Below are positions 35,728 through 44,543 of a DNA stretch of 64,000 nucleotides, in pieces. The stretch's first letter is position 1. Each line of letters starts with the position of its first letter. Where the stretch lies: positions 1 to 64,000 of the forward strand of contig JAVXCQ010000009.1 in the NCBI GenBank assembly GCA_036659415.1. Direction: 5' to 3'. The position numbers were made by a program, and so were the translations under genes. Below the pieces are notes generated by a model. It was not told the origin of the DNA. It ran no database searches and saw only the letters and a program-made list of their open reading frames with translations. This DNA comes from JAVXCQ01 sp036659415 (GTDB lineage Bacteria; Bacillota; Negativicutes; Acidaminococcales; Acidaminococcaceae).

Positions 35728-36336
35728 TTATTTCACCTCCGTGGCAAAAAGCAGTGCTGCCACGTCTTTTTCTACTTTAATTCTCACTTCGCGCAAGATC
35801 GTAGCAAAAGAGCCGTCAAAGTCACTATTTTTACCTACGAGTAACACGCCACCACTAAAGCCGGCTCTTTGCTCTGCCAACGTCAGTTCACCTTTCTTAC
35901 CGACTTGTTGGAGCGCCGTATTAAGTTTGGCCAGCAAGCCCTGCTCGTATTTACTCACATCAGCTGCCGGTACACACAAAGCCTCTGTACCTGTTTCACT
36001 GGCACGGAGTACAATTGAAGTAATCAAGCGTTCCCATTGTTCCGTTGTCAAATGTTTTAATTCTTCTGCCGCTTGCGTAAACGCTGTTTCAATCACTGCA
36101 CGTTTACTATCCAAGGTGTTTTTGCGTGCTTCAAGCTCTGCAATCAATACCTGGCGACGAGCGGCTTCATCAGCATCCAAAATTGCCTGTGCCTCTATTT
36201 CTGTTACCTTGGCTTGAGCATTGCTGAGAATTTTTTCTGCTGCAACAGCAGCTTTCTTGCGGGCGCCCTCTAGTAGCTTAGCTACCTCACGAGCGCCGTC
36301 TTCCTCAATTTTTAATATAATTTTATTCGCTGCCAC
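35728..36336 (-). CDS. atpE: V-type ATP synthase subunit E (peripheral stalk)
   Basis: A 202-residue peripheral-stalk subunit with a long charged N-terminal helix (KIEEDGAREVAKLLEGARKKAAVAAEKI) and a C-terminal globular head that binds A3B3. The longer frame begins at 36369 inside subunit K. The GTG at 36336, preceded by AAGGGGGGG at seven bases, is clearly the better start and leaves a 19-base gap after K. Pairs with the G/H subunit at the operon start. Confidence 0.88.
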   Translation of the reverse strand: MAANKIILKIEEDGAREVAKLLEGARKKAAVAAEKILSNAQAKVTEIEAQAILDADEAARRQVLIAELEARKNTLDSKRAVIETAFTQAAEELKHLTTEQWERLITSIVLRASETGTEALCVPAADVSKYEQGLLAKLNTALQQVGKKGELTLAEQRAGFSGGVLLVGKNSDFDGSFATILREVRIKVEKDVAALLFATEVK

Positions 36337-36355
36337 CGAGTTTTCCCCCCCTTGA

Positions 36356-36832
36356 TTAGAGTTTGACACCGTTAACCATAATGAAGGAAATCAACAGTGC
36401 TAATACTGCATAGGTTTCAACCATTGCTGCAAAGATAATACCTTTACCAGTTTCTTCAGGACGTTTAGCGCACAAACAAATAGCCGCTGCTGATACTTTA
36501 CCTTGATACAAGCCGGAGATTAAGCCTACAATACCGATTGGCAAGCCGGCGAAAAACAATGCCCAACCTTGAGCTAACGTCAAATCTTTAATACTACCAT
36601 CAATAACGCCAATATTTAAAACGATAATGAAAGCAATTAACAAACCATAAATACCTTGCGTACCCGGTAGTGCTTGTAAAACCAAAACGTTACCGAATTT
36701 ATCAGGATCCTCTGCCATAACGCCTGATGCGGCCTGTCCTGCGACGCCGACACCCATTGCAGAACCTGCTCCTGCTAATCCTGCCGCCATCGCAGCTCCG
36801 CCAAATGCTAATGCTGTACCTACTGTTAACAT
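36356..36832 (-). CDS. atpK: V-type ATP synthase subunit K (membrane rotor ring, Na+-type site)
   Basis: A 158-residue proteolipid with four membrane helices (two fused hairpins). From the ATG at 36832 (SD GGGAGG), the ion-site residues are L55, T58 and Q59 in LPGTQ, Q110 in YQGK, and E139 in MVETYAV. These equal the Na+ ligands of Enterococcus hirae NtpK (Leu61, Thr64, Gln65, Gln110, Glu139). Only the second hairpin carries the acidic residue. This supports Na+ rather than H+ coupling. Experimental ion specificity is not shown here. Confidence 0.92.
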   Translation of the reverse strand: MLTVGTALAFGGAAMAAGLAGAGSAMGVGVAGQAASGVMAEDPDKFGNVLVLQALPGTQGIYGLLIAFIIVLNIGVIDGSIKDLTLAQGWALFFAGLPIGIVGLISGLYQGKVSAAAICLCAKRPEETGKGIIFAAMVETYAVLALLISFIMVNGVKL

Positions 36833-36870
36833 AATCAAAATCCTCCCTTAACCTCTGTTTTATGATTGAA

Positions 36871-38727
36871 CTATTTTGTTACATCGGTATACTTCGTCCT
36901 AATGGCCATTGGCACAAACGCTCTACCACCGGCTTCAAAAAACTTACCAAAAAACTCAATATATTGTAAACGGCTGGTGTGAACGAAAGAACCTAAAATA
37001 TTAATCATAATATTAAAGATATGACCGCCGATTAAAACCAGCACGGCCACGACGATACCAACCGGACCTGCAGACCAGAGCATTTCAGCAATAGTATTGA
37101 TGACCATAGCAATAACGCCTGTAGCTAAGCCTAGAGCAAAAAGTCTGGAATAACTAAGTAGATCACTAACATAACTGCTAATATTATAAAGCGTTAAGAG
37201 CCCGCCCAATAATTTATTGAAAATGCCTTTTTTGGCACGGCCACCAGTTAGTACAAGAGTCGCTGCACCAAGAATGGCACAATATTTGCCCACCGGGGAA
37301 GGTAGCATCGCCATGGCGAACAAGCCGCCAAATAAAACTAGCCACGCTACTTGGTCAAAAATAGCATCCCACACCTGACCACGTTTAATGTTCATATAAA
37401 TCTTAATGAGCATACCCGATACCAAGTGCATAGCTCCTAGCGTATAGCAAAGGATCAGCATTTTGAGCGGTTCCTTCATTGGCACAAATAGTAGTGGGTG
37501 CCATTCCAGTCCAAACCAACCGCCAAATAAAGCGCCCCAAATCACAGTGGAAATACTACCCATCAAAATCACCAAAGTTAGTTTGCCCGTGCTGCCGGTG
37601 GGTTTTAAAATTTTATTTAAAACAAACAGCAACACCGTTAAGACTAAACCGTAACCGGCATCAGAAAGCATCATGCCAAAAAAGATGAAATAAAACGGTG
37701 CCATAATGGGGTTAGGGTCAAAAGCGCCAATCTGCGGCCGCGAATAAAGCTCGGTCACCGCTTCATACGGTTCTACCAATCGGCTGTTTTCCATCACAGT
37801 CGGAGGTATTTCTCCTGGCTGCGGTTCTTCAAAGTTCAAATCGTAGGCGTCTGTCGCACCAGCTACTGCCTGACGCACTTCCTCTTGCCGATCCGAGCGT
37901 ACCCAGCCTTGGAGGCTAAAGGTTTTCAGCGTTTCCTTACCACCTGAAGTCATACGTTCCTGCTGCATATTTAACTGATCGTAATAAACATAAAGTTCGC
38001 TCTTACGTTCAGCAATTTTAGCAGCTTCTTCTTCCAAATCATTGGCTAATGAATCTTTCATTCTAGCCGCTTCACTCAAATTAACAGCAATCTCTCCGGC
38101 AAGTCCCGTGCGCTTGGGAAAAACAATATCCGTAAATTCATGCGCTTTAAGAAAATGCTTCACCATTCCGACGGCCGATTGATGCACAAAAACTAGCATA
38201 GCTCTACCTTCCGGGGCTTCGTCCAGCAAAACTATTTCCGCCGGTAAGTCTTTAATATCTGCCGTAAACTGTTCTCTACTACTTTCCGGCAAATACCCGG
38301 CAAAATAAGTGGTAGTATTAGTAGGCGCTAAAGCTTCCAGTGGTATATCCAAACCCAGCCACGGTTGCAATTGCTCTACTTGAGCCAGCATCGTAGAGGA
38401 CTCATTGCGCAACGAGGCGATTTTTTCTGACAAAGCTTCTACTTGCTCTGACAAATTAGCCGCTTCTTGATTATGCTCCAAAAATTCATCGTAAGATACA
38501 GGTAAACGTGGCTCCCACAAAGCTGTATTAACTTCATGTCCAGCCACAAAGCGAATTGCTTCCTTAGTACGTTGGACCCGGTTACCGATTTCAGCAACAC
38601 CGGCCATGGCAACATCTTCAGTCGAGGGAATAAACATAATATTGCCGTCTTTTTGGAGGGAGAGTAGCAGTGCATCGCGGTCTTCTTTTAACGCATATAA
38701 GGTTACTTTTTTCATTGGAATCAACAT
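36871..38727 (-). CDS. atpI: V-type ATP synthase subunit I (membrane stator, a-type)
   Basis: A 618-residue subunit: soluble N-terminal half with coiled coils (about 1-320), then about eight membrane helices. LSYSRLFALGLATGVIAMVIN carries the conserved arginine next to the rotor. It forms the ion half-channels with the K ring. The ATG at 38727 follows the upstream stop directly; a TTG further up overlaps that gene. Confidence 0.93.
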   Translation of the reverse strand: MLIPMKKVTLYALKEDRDALLLSLQKDGNIMFIPSTEDVAMAGVAEIGNRVQRTKEAIRFVAGHEVNTALWEPRLPVSYDEFLEHNQEAANLSEQVEALSEKIASLRNESSTMLAQVEQLQPWLGLDIPLEALAPTNTTTYFAGYLPESSREQFTADIKDLPAEIVLLDEAPEGRAMLVFVHQSAVGMVKHFLKAHEFTDIVFPKRTGLAGEIAVNLSEAARMKDSLANDLEEEAAKIAERKSELYVYYDQLNMQQERMTSGGKETLKTFSLQGWVRSDRQEEVRQAVAGATDAYDLNFEEPQPGEIPPTVMENSRLVEPYEAVTELYSRPQIGAFDPNPIMAPFYFIFFGMMLSDAGYGLVLTVLLFVLNKILKPTGSTGKLTLVILMGSISTVIWGALFGGWFGLEWHPLLFVPMKEPLKMLILCYTLGAMHLVSGMLIKIYMNIKRGQVWDAIFDQVAWLVLFGGLFAMAMLPSPVGKYCAILGAATLVLTGGRAKKGIFNKLLGGLLTLYNISSYVSDLLSYSRLFALGLATGVIAMVINTIAEMLWSAGPVGIVVAVLVLIGGHIFNIMINILGSFVHTSRLQYIEFFGKFFEAGGRAFVPMAIRTKYTDVTK

Positions 38728-38728
38728 G

Positions 38729-39034
38729 CTAGACCACAACCTTTTCTACGATATAAGCTACTGCTGCCGGTAAATGCTCCCGTGCGCTTACTGCGGCTGC
38801 ACGGTCCTGACGTAGCCGTTCTTCCACTAAAGACTTCGCTTGTCCTTTTGCTTTAGCTTCAGCGTTTGCAACTACCACCTTGGCATTACTTCTGGCCAAG
38901 TCGATTAGCTTTTGTGCCTTAGCATTAGCCTCACTATCCGCGGAGCGAAGAATATTTCTCATTGTAACCGTTGCTTCTTTTTTTGAATTTAGAGCTGCCT
39001 CTTCGGCACCCTTAATATCTTCCAGCATCGACAA
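38729..39034 (-). CDS. V-type ATP synthase subunit G/H (peripheral stalk)
   Basis: A 101-residue alpha-helical, Ala/Lys/Glu-rich protein (coiled coil about 8-75) of the peripheral-stalk G/H type, the partner of subunit E. First gene of the operon. Starts at 39046 (GTG) and 39034 (TTG) are possible; AAGGTGG is at a proper distance from the TTG only. Confidence 0.8.
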   Translation of the reverse strand: MSMLEDIKGAEEAALNSKKEATVTMRNILRSADSEANAKAQKLIDLARSNAKVVVANAEAKAKGQAKSLVEERLRQDRAAAVSAREHLPAAVAYIVEKVVV

Positions 39035-39097
39035 ATTTCTCACCACCTTTTATCTGTTCTCATATTGGCTTTCTAGAAACACAAAGTACCGCTTCCA

Positions 39098-39178
39098 CTA
39101 CTTGCGTGAAACCGGTAAGTACATTTTTCTGAAATTAAGGCTAGCATAAATAATCAACCGCGAAAAATCCATTGGCAT
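39098..39178 (-). CDS. Candidate short leader ORF upstream of the V-ATPase operon
   Basis: A 26-codon frame (MPMDFSRLII... ending VSRK) with a strong SD GGGAGG eight bases before its ATG, inside the leader of the V-ATPase operon and 63 bases before the first subunit. It is basic and amphipathic. It could be a leader peptide or chance; only the SD supports it. The surrounding gap 39047-39470 has no other credible gene. Confidence 0.3.
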   Translation of the reverse strand: MPMDFSRLIIYASLNFRKMYLPVSRK

Positions 39179-39285
39179 TTAGCGTTCCTCCCATACTGTC
39201 CTTGGTTAAAAGTGTGCAAAACCAATTTCCTATGCGACCGCTAAAATCAGGATTGCGTAGCCATTCCTTCATCAGCAACTTTCAT

Positions 39286-39291
39286 ATTATA
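39286..39291 (-). promoter_or_regulatory. Probable -10 of the V-ATPase operon
   Basis: Minus-strand TATAAT; the -35 is weak (TTTGCT with 17 bases or TTGCTT with 16). This would give a leader of about 240 bases. Confidence 0.45.
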
Positions 39292-39431
39292 GGTTTCAAA
39301 ATTCAAAAAGCAAAAATCTATGCTATTTCTATATTAATTAGACAAAAGTCTTATAATTCCTGCTTGACAAAAGTATTTAGCCGCACTTTTAGTTGTTTTT
39401 TTGTGATAGTTAACAACTAATTAAACACAAC

Positions 39432-39466
39432 GATGAGCACTGTTACTCAAAGTAACCGTGCTCATC
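39432..39466 (-). terminator. Hairpin after murI
   Basis: A 16-bp stem with one mismatch (39432-39447 with 39451-39466), just after the murI stop. The U tract is poor, so termination may be partial. Confidence 0.55.
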
Positions 39467-39470
39467 TGGC

Positions 39471-40271
39471 TTAATTAAGTTTGACTAGTTGAAACCGGCA
39501 ATCAGCAGTGGCAAACATTTTCCCCGCCAACCGTCGCCCTCGTTCTACGTCCGCCGTAAAACAAATCGTGGTTGTCCCTTTTTCCGCTACACTTTTTGCT
39601 AAGGCGTCCCGCTCCAAAATCGCAAGCGCGTCTAATGCCGTTTGCTCAGCAGGGTCAAGAACCCGCACACCAGGTAAGACTGCGGCAAGTTCTTTTTTGA
39701 TGAAAGGGTAATGGGTACAAGATAGAATTATCGTATCCACTCCAGCTAATCGTAGAGGAGTAGTATATTCCTGAATAGCTGCTGCCAGTTCCGGCGTGCC
39801 AAACCCTTCGCCCTCAATGAGGGGCACAAACTTGGGGCAAGCCTGTGGTACCACCTGCACCGTAGCGTCAGCGGCCAGCAGTTCTTTTTTATGGGCACCG
39901 GTTCGGATGGTAAATTCCGTTGCTAAGACGCCCACAGTTTTTTTACGAGTACTTGCTAGTGCCAGCTGCACGCCTTTAGACATTCCCACCAACCTGTAGG
40001 CATGAGTTCCTTGCAAAGTATCAATGCCTAGTACCGTTAGAGTATTACAGGCAATTACCACTAGCTTGGCGCCGCAAGCATCAAAATAATCCAGCATTTC
40101 ACCCACAAATTGACGCACCTGTGCTTCGCTTCTAGAACCATAGGGAGTGCGTGCCGTATCACCCAAATAAATAAATTCTTCCTGGGGCAAAAGTTCTTTC
40201 AAAGCTTTTAAAACGCTGAGTCCACCTACTCCTGAGTCCAGTACACCAATGGGAGCTGTTTTCGTTAGCAT
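39471..40271 (-). CDS. murI: Glutamate racemase
   Basis: Interconverts L- and D-glutamate for peptidoglycan. 266 residues. PIGVLDSGVGGLSVLKAL at the start and the two catalytic cysteines in VIACNTLT and ILSCTHYPF are diagnostic. ATG at 40271 has AAGGGG nine bases upstream; GTG at 40280 has its SD touching it. Cytoplasmic. It stands alone, away from other wall genes. Confidence 0.95.
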   Translation of the reverse strand: MLTKTAPIGVLDSGVGGLSVLKALKELLPQEEFIYLGDTARTPYGSRSEAQVRQFVGEMLDYFDACGAKLVVIACNTLTVLGIDTLQGTHAYRLVGMSKGVQLALASTRKKTVGVLATEFTIRTGAHKKELLAADATVQVVPQACPKFVPLIEGEGFGTPELAAAIQEYTTPLRLAGVDTIILSCTHYPFIKKELAAVLPGVRVLDPAEQTALDALAILERDALAKSVAEKGTTTICFTADVERGRRLAGKMFATADCRFQLVKLN

Positions 40272-40417
40272 TAATAACACCCCTTAACCTTCGTCGTTAA
40301 GACGAAAAATAATAAAACCGCTTACTCATAAAAGGATAATATTATTATACACCTTTACTTCTCCTTTTTGTGGTAAAATAGCTACAAAAGCAAGCTAATT
40401 TGAATACAAAGGGAACG

Positions 40418-40954
40418 ATGCTAATGCTCAATCAAAAAACTTTAAGAAGCTTATCTTGGCGCAGATTTTGGGCGCGAATGTTTGATTATTTCCTTTTCGG
40501 GTTTATTTTTATGGTTCTAGTCGCCAATACCTTTTTACCGGCTGCACACCCTGCTTATTACTTTATTGCGCAAACCTTGTTTATTATTACAGCGGAAGCA
40601 GTTTTTCTAGCGCAAAACAACACCACGCCCGGCAAGAAGTTTTTGGGGCTTCACGTTGTCGGCACCCAGCAGCGCGAGCTTTCTTTTGCCACTGCCTGGT
40701 ATCGTACCTTTTGGGCTTATGTCAAAGGTTTATGGTTGGGCTTACCAGTCATTATGTTTGTGCCCGCTTGGTTTAACCGCAAAGTCTATGAAAGTAGCGG
40801 CACCACCATTTGGGACGAGGCTGCACGCACAGAAATTATTTCCTATCCCAGTAATCTTTTTCGCAAAATTATGTTTGCCCTTATCTTTTTGCTTATCGTC
40901 TTTTTGATTGGCAATTTTGCCCTCTTGCAACAAGGTCTAAGCCAACTTAAATAA
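40418..40954 (+). CDS. RDD-family membrane protein
   Basis: A 178-residue protein with about four membrane segments. RRFWARMFDYFLFGFIF with the Arg-Asp pair, and TTPGKKFLGLHVVG, are RDD-family hallmarks. Some members act as ion transporters, but the function is generally unknown. ATG at 40418 follows AAAGGGA. The frame opens earlier at a TTG (40400) with no SD. Confidence 0.8.
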   Translation: MLMLNQKTLRSLSWRRFWARMFDYFLFGFIFMVLVANTFLPAAHPAYYFIAQTLFIITAEAVFLAQNNTTPGKKFLGLHVVGTQQRELSFATAWYRTFWAYVKGLWLGLPVIMFVPAWFNRKVYESSGTTIWDEAARTEIISYPSNLFRKIMFALIFLLIVFLIGNFALLQQGLSQLK

Positions 40955-40967
40955 CTCAAGCCAATAA

Positions 40968-41042
40968 AAAACCACAAATCCCCAGCCTGTTTGCGTCTGA
41001 ACTTTACGTCAGCACTTAAGGCTTACCGGGATTTGTGGTTTT
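40968..41042. terminator. Bidirectional hairpin between the RDD gene and ecfT
   Basis: 15-bp perfect arms (40968-40982 with 41028-41042) around a 45-base loop, with A and T runs outside. Confidence 0.7.
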
Positions 41043-41047
41043 AATTT

Positions 41048-41716
41048 TTAGAGGTAGCTTTTCCAAAACGGATACAAACTAAGTAAGCTGACTAAAACCA
41101 GTACCAAATAGTCGCCACCGGTCAACTCTTGCTTTTTCATGTTTTTATAAGTGTTAGCACCAAATCCCTTAAGTTCCATACTCAAAGCTAACGTATCAGA
41201 TTTGACCACGGCACGCATAACCAACGGCTTTACTACGGCAATATAGGATATAAACCGTTTAAAAATATTACCCCGGTTAGAATAACCACGACAAGATTGG
41301 GCATCTAGTGTCACTCCGCTGTCCGTCAAAAAATCCGGTACAAAGCGCAGTGCTGTAGTTAGCATAAAAGCATATTCACAGGGCAAATGAAATTTTTCCA
41401 CCAAAGCCTGAGCAATATCTTGAATTTTGGTAGCGGCTAACAAACACAAAAAGGCTGTCGTCATTACAAACATTTGTAAGCCACCCACCAAGGCCACTTC
41501 TAACGGTGATTGGAATAACAATTGAAGCAAAATCATCATACCCGTAAAAACGGTTAAGGCACCAATAGCAGCCATGGTCATACGGTCATGCCGAATGTAA
41601 AGCAAAAGCGCTAGTTCCAGCACCAAAATAATAGCTACCGCTTGTACCGGCAAGAGAAATACCCACGCCGTCACTGCAAGTACCGTCACCAGTTGCGTAA
41701 AAGCTGTGATTTTCAT
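41048..41716 (-). CDS. ecfT: ECF transporter T component (EcfT/CbiQ family)
   Basis: A 222-residue membrane protein that couples the ATPases to the S component. The cytoplasmic coupling helices carry AQSCRGYSNRGN (an ARG-like motif) and SDTLALSMELKGFG. ATG at 41716 has AGGAGG and overlaps the ATPase stop by four bases. It belongs to the trpP operon. Confidence 0.88.
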   Translation of the reverse strand: MKITAFTQLVTVLAVTAWVFLLPVQAVAIILVLELALLLYIRHDRMTMAAIGALTVFTGMMILLQLLFQSPLEVALVGGLQMFVMTTAFLCLLAATKIQDIAQALVEKFHLPCEYAFMLTTALRFVPDFLTDSGVTLDAQSCRGYSNRGNIFKRFISYIAVVKPLVMRAVVKSDTLALSMELKGFGANTYKNMKKQELTGGDYLVLVLVSLLSLYPFWKSYL

Positions 41717-42522
41717 TTGCCCTCGCCTCCTTTTAAGGTCATGCCAGCACAAAACTCTTCCGTAGTCAACGCCGTCACGCCAAAGGTGGTGGCTAGCTCC
41801 GCCAGTACCGGTTGTTGCAAGCCCCAGGCCGTAAGCTCCTGGGAACCATCATAAAGCTTGACGGTAGGACCGTCAAAAACCAGGTTACCCGCTTGTAAAA
41901 CCAGTGCTCTTTGTGCATAGCGACGAGCAATATTCATATCATGAGTAATAAGGATAATGGTAATACCTTTTTCTTGATTAATTTTTTGCAAATAGTCCAT
42001 CATTTGTTCTTTTTCCAAAAAGTCCTGACCATTGGTGATTTCATCTAAAATAAGAATTTGGGGGTTAAGTGCCAAGGCGGCGGCAACTCCCAAACGTCGT
42101 TTTTGACCAAAAGATAAACTCCGAGGGTAAATTTCTGCCAGTTCGCTAAGGCCAGTCGCCGCCAGTGCACTTAACACCTGAGCTTCCAGTTGTGCAGCCG
42201 GCAGTTTTTTGCAGCGTGGCCCGTACGCCACTTCTTCGTAAACCGTATCACCCAAAATTTGTAAATCCGGATTTTGGAAAACATAACCGACTTTATCTAC
42301 CAAATCCGCTGGCTCCAATTTTTCAATATTTTGCCCATCAATACAAACTTGCCCCGAACGTGGGTGCACAAGCGCCATAAACAATCTGCTTAAAGTCGTT
42401 TTACCACTACCATTATGACCTAAAAGGGCCACAAATTCTCCGGCGGCAATTTGACACTCTATATCATTCAGCACTGGTTCTCCGCGCCGATAGGCAAAGT
42501 TGACTTCCTTAGCCTCAATCAT
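41713..42522 (-). CDS. ecfA: ECF transporter ATPase (second EcfA)
   Basis: A 269-residue ABC ATPase: Walker A LLGHNGSGKTTLSRL, Q-loop VFQNPDLQ, signature SLSFGQKRR, Walker B ILILDEITNG, H-loop THD. The FQNPD Q-loop is typical of ECF ATPases. One-base overlap (ATGA) with the first ATPase gene. Confidence 0.92.
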   Translation of the reverse strand: MIEAKEVNFAYRRGEPVLNDIECQIAAGEFVALLGHNGSGKTTLSRLFMALVHPRSGQVCIDGQNIEKLEPADLVDKVGYVFQNPDLQILGDTVYEEVAYGPRCKKLPAAQLEAQVLSALAATGLSELAEIYPRSLSFGQKRRLGVAAALALNPQILILDEITNGQDFLEKEQMMDYLQKINQEKGITIILITHDMNIARRYAQRALVLQAGNLVFDGPTVKLYDGSQELTAWGLQQPVLAELATTFGVTALTTEEFCAGMTLKGGEGK

Positions 42523-43382
42523 CAGTTAGTCCTCCTTTCAAATTTTTCTTGAAGCTCGCTTAAAGCCTCCTGGGTACTTCTCCAATTACCTAGTTGCAGG
42601 CGATAACGCTGTTCCAGCGCAAACTTTACCTGCCATAAAGCCGGCAGGTTTTTGCGGAGCACTTCATCTTCATACGCCGTTGCCGCTGCTGTTTCAAAAG
42701 CCCCGGCGGCAATGACACAGCCATCACGCAGAGCAATCATATCCGTGGCATAGGGCAGTAAATAATCAATATTATGTTCTACCACCACTACCGTCATCTG
42801 ATATTTTTGGTAGAGTTTGTAAAGTAGTTTATAAAGTCCCATAGCGCCCTCCGGATCCATGGCCGATACCGGTTCGTCCAGTACCAAAACCTCCGGCCGC
42901 ACTGCCAGCACCGAAGCTAACAGTAGTCGCTGCCGTTGACCGCCGGATAATTCATCCATTTGGTAGTTTTCCCGCCCCGGTAAACCCACATCCTCTAGCG
43001 CCTTTTGCGTTCTAGCCTCGACTTCTTCCGGCGGAAACCCATGGTTAAGCAAACTAAAGGCGACTTCTTCTCCGGCGGTTAAGGAAACCAGCTGACTTTC
43101 ATAGTCCTCTAGCATTAGTCCCAGGCGCATGGCAATATCAGAAACCCGCTTGCCTTTAGTTGTTTCACCCAAAACCTCAATCTCCCCTGCATAACGCCCA
43201 CCGATATAATAAGGGATAACACCGGCCATAGCCTTACAAAGGGTAGTCTTCCCTGCACCACTAGGTCCTGTAATGACAGTAAAGGAGCCTTTTTTTATTG
43301 TCAAATTAATTTTATTTAAAACTATGCCGTTAGTAGGATACGCATAATAAAAGTCCGTAAATTGTACAGCTACTTCACTCAT
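42522..43382 (-). CDS. ecfA: ECF transporter ATPase (first EcfA)
   Basis: A 286-residue ABC ATPase: Walker A ITGPSGAGKTTL, signature DELSGGQRQR, Walker B VLVLDEPVSAMDPEG, H-loop VVVEHNID. It forms a heterodimer with the next ATPase. Overlaps the trpP stop by eight bases. Confidence 0.92.
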   Translation of the reverse strand: MSEVAVQFTDFYYAYPTNGIVLNKINLTIKKGSFTVITGPSGAGKTTLCKAMAGVIPYYIGGRYAGEIEVLGETTKGKRVSDIAMRLGLMLEDYESQLVSLTAGEEVAFSLLNHGFPPEEVEARTQKALEDVGLPGRENYQMDELSGGQRQRLLLASVLAVRPEVLVLDEPVSAMDPEGAMGLYKLLYKLYQKYQMTVVVVEHNIDYLLPYATDMIALRDGCVIAAGAFETAAATAYEDEVLRKNLPALWQVKFALEQRYRLQLGNWRSTQEALSELQEKFERRTN

Positions 43383-43950
43383 CTAATTTTCCCCCTTGTA
43401 CTCGAAATAGTTTTTGTACCGGTGCAAACAATAGCTGGGTCACTAATCCGTTTAATACACCAATAGTTGCTACCAAGGGCAACATAGCATAAATCCACAC
43501 ATGAAGTGGCAAACCTAAAATCAACTTCAAAATGAAGGTGAAAACACCGCCGCTAGCCACTGTAGCTAAAAAACCAGTAATAAACGGGCGAAACTTGAAG
43601 TTAGCCAAACCCAGTTGGAGCATGGTTTTCACCAGCACGGCAGCTACCAAGGCTCCGGCAATTTCACTGGCGATATTACCCAGAGGAAAAGCGGATTTAG
43701 AAGACGGCACTAGCGTGAGCCCTGCCACGAAGCCAATCCCCAAAGCCTGGGAAAATTTAGGATTGGTTAACCCAATGGTAATCGAATACATAGCAATGGT
43801 CCAGTTAGGAGTAATACCTCCCACATTAGGGCTTACCGTATGCAAAATCACGCCGATAGCCAAAAGTAAGGCGGTAATTGCTACCCAACGGTGGCTATCC
43901 TTCGCCGGTTTAATTTCAATTAATTCTACTGTTTCATTTACTTTCATCAT
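43375..43950 (-). CDS. trpP: TrpP-type tryptophan ECF S component
   Basis: A 191-residue membrane protein, about six segments. It resembles Bacillus TrpP in ALLLAIGVILHTVSPNVGG and SAFPLGNIASEI. A T-box leader with a UGG (Trp) specifier precedes it, which independently supports tryptophan as substrate. The frame runs back through the T-box, but the ATG at 43950 (or the next at 43947) follows SD AAGGAGG. It heads an operon with its own ATPases and T component, a self-contained importer. Confidence 0.85.
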   Translation of the reverse strand: MMKVNETVELIEIKPAKDSHRWVAITALLLAIGVILHTVSPNVGGITPNWTIAMYSITIGLTNPKFSQALGIGFVAGLTLVPSSKSAFPLGNIASEIAGALVAAVLVKTMLQLGLANFKFRPFITGFLATVASGGVFTFILKLILGLPLHVWIYAMLPLVATIGVLNGLVTQLLFAPVQKLFRVQGGKLDE

Positions 43951-44026
43951 GTTTTCCTCCTTAAATACTGATTGGTACTCCCACTCCGTGACCTCCAAGC
44001 TAACTCCCCCATCAGTAAAAACAAAA

Positions 44027-44335
44027 ACGCCCCTGTAGATTATTATTAATAATAATCTACAGGGGCGTATATCATCAATACGCGGTACCACCCTGCTTCA
44101 TTGCCGAAAAATAAGCAACTTTGCTCTGGAGGATGCGGGCACTTAAGCCGATATCCCCTTCCTTGATAACGGGTGAAGTCTCCCGTTGGCGTCTACCCCG
44201 GCTACCCGGCTCAAGCCACATCTCTTAGGTCCATTCAATCCGCCGCACCACACCGGACTTACACTGCCTCCGGCTCGCTAAAGTTTGCGTTGCAAATTTA
44301 CTAATCCTAATCATTGATTTTATCTGTCTTGTTAC
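44027..44335 (-). ncRNA. Tryptophan T-box riboswitch
   Basis: A leader on the minus strand with the T-box sequence AGGGTGGTACCGCG (complement of 44081-44096) and a perfect 42-base terminator palindrome (44027-44068) followed by TTTTT. In stem I a GAA followed by UGG A fits the specifier loop, with UGG opposite 44231-44233; AGTA on the opposite side fits the loop-E motif. Uncharged tRNA-Trp would stabilise the antiterminator and turn on trpP. Confidence 0.92.
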
Positions 44336-44341
44336 TTTCAC

Positions 44342-44370
44342 AGTTTAGCAAAGCCCTACAAGCTTGTCAA
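44342..44370 (-). promoter_or_regulatory. Promoter of the T-box/trpP operon
   Basis: Minus strand TTGACA (44365-44370), 17 bases, TAAACT (44342-44347). It is back-to-back with the cysK promoter. Confidence 0.8.
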
Positions 44371-44377
44371 TAATATT

Positions 44378-44406
44378 TTGCTTTTACCGTCAATAATACT
44401 TATAAT
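44378..44406 (+). promoter_or_regulatory. Promoter of cysK
   Basis: TTGCTT (44378-44383), 17 bases, TATAAT (44401-44406). Confidence 0.7.
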
Positions 44407-44414
44407 AGAAGTAA

Positions 44415-44494
44415 TACGTAACTAAACTGTAACTTTATTACCAAAATCATTGTTTTGGCCTTTGGTTTATCGTCAATTGTAAGTTTAGTACGTA
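44415..44494 (+). other. Structured leader of cysK
   Basis: TACGTAaCTAAACT (44415-44428) pairs with AGTTTAGTACGTA (44482-44494) with one bulged A, and CCAAAA/TTTTGG (44441-44446, 44453-44458) forms an inner hairpin. The structure begins within a few bases of the predicted transcript start, 49 bases before the cysK ATG. I recognise no SAM or other known riboswitch class. Confidence 0.45.
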
Positions 44495-44543
44495 GCTACT
44501 ACTGTCCGCTTACGTCAGGGGCAAACAGAAAAGAGGTTCTTCT

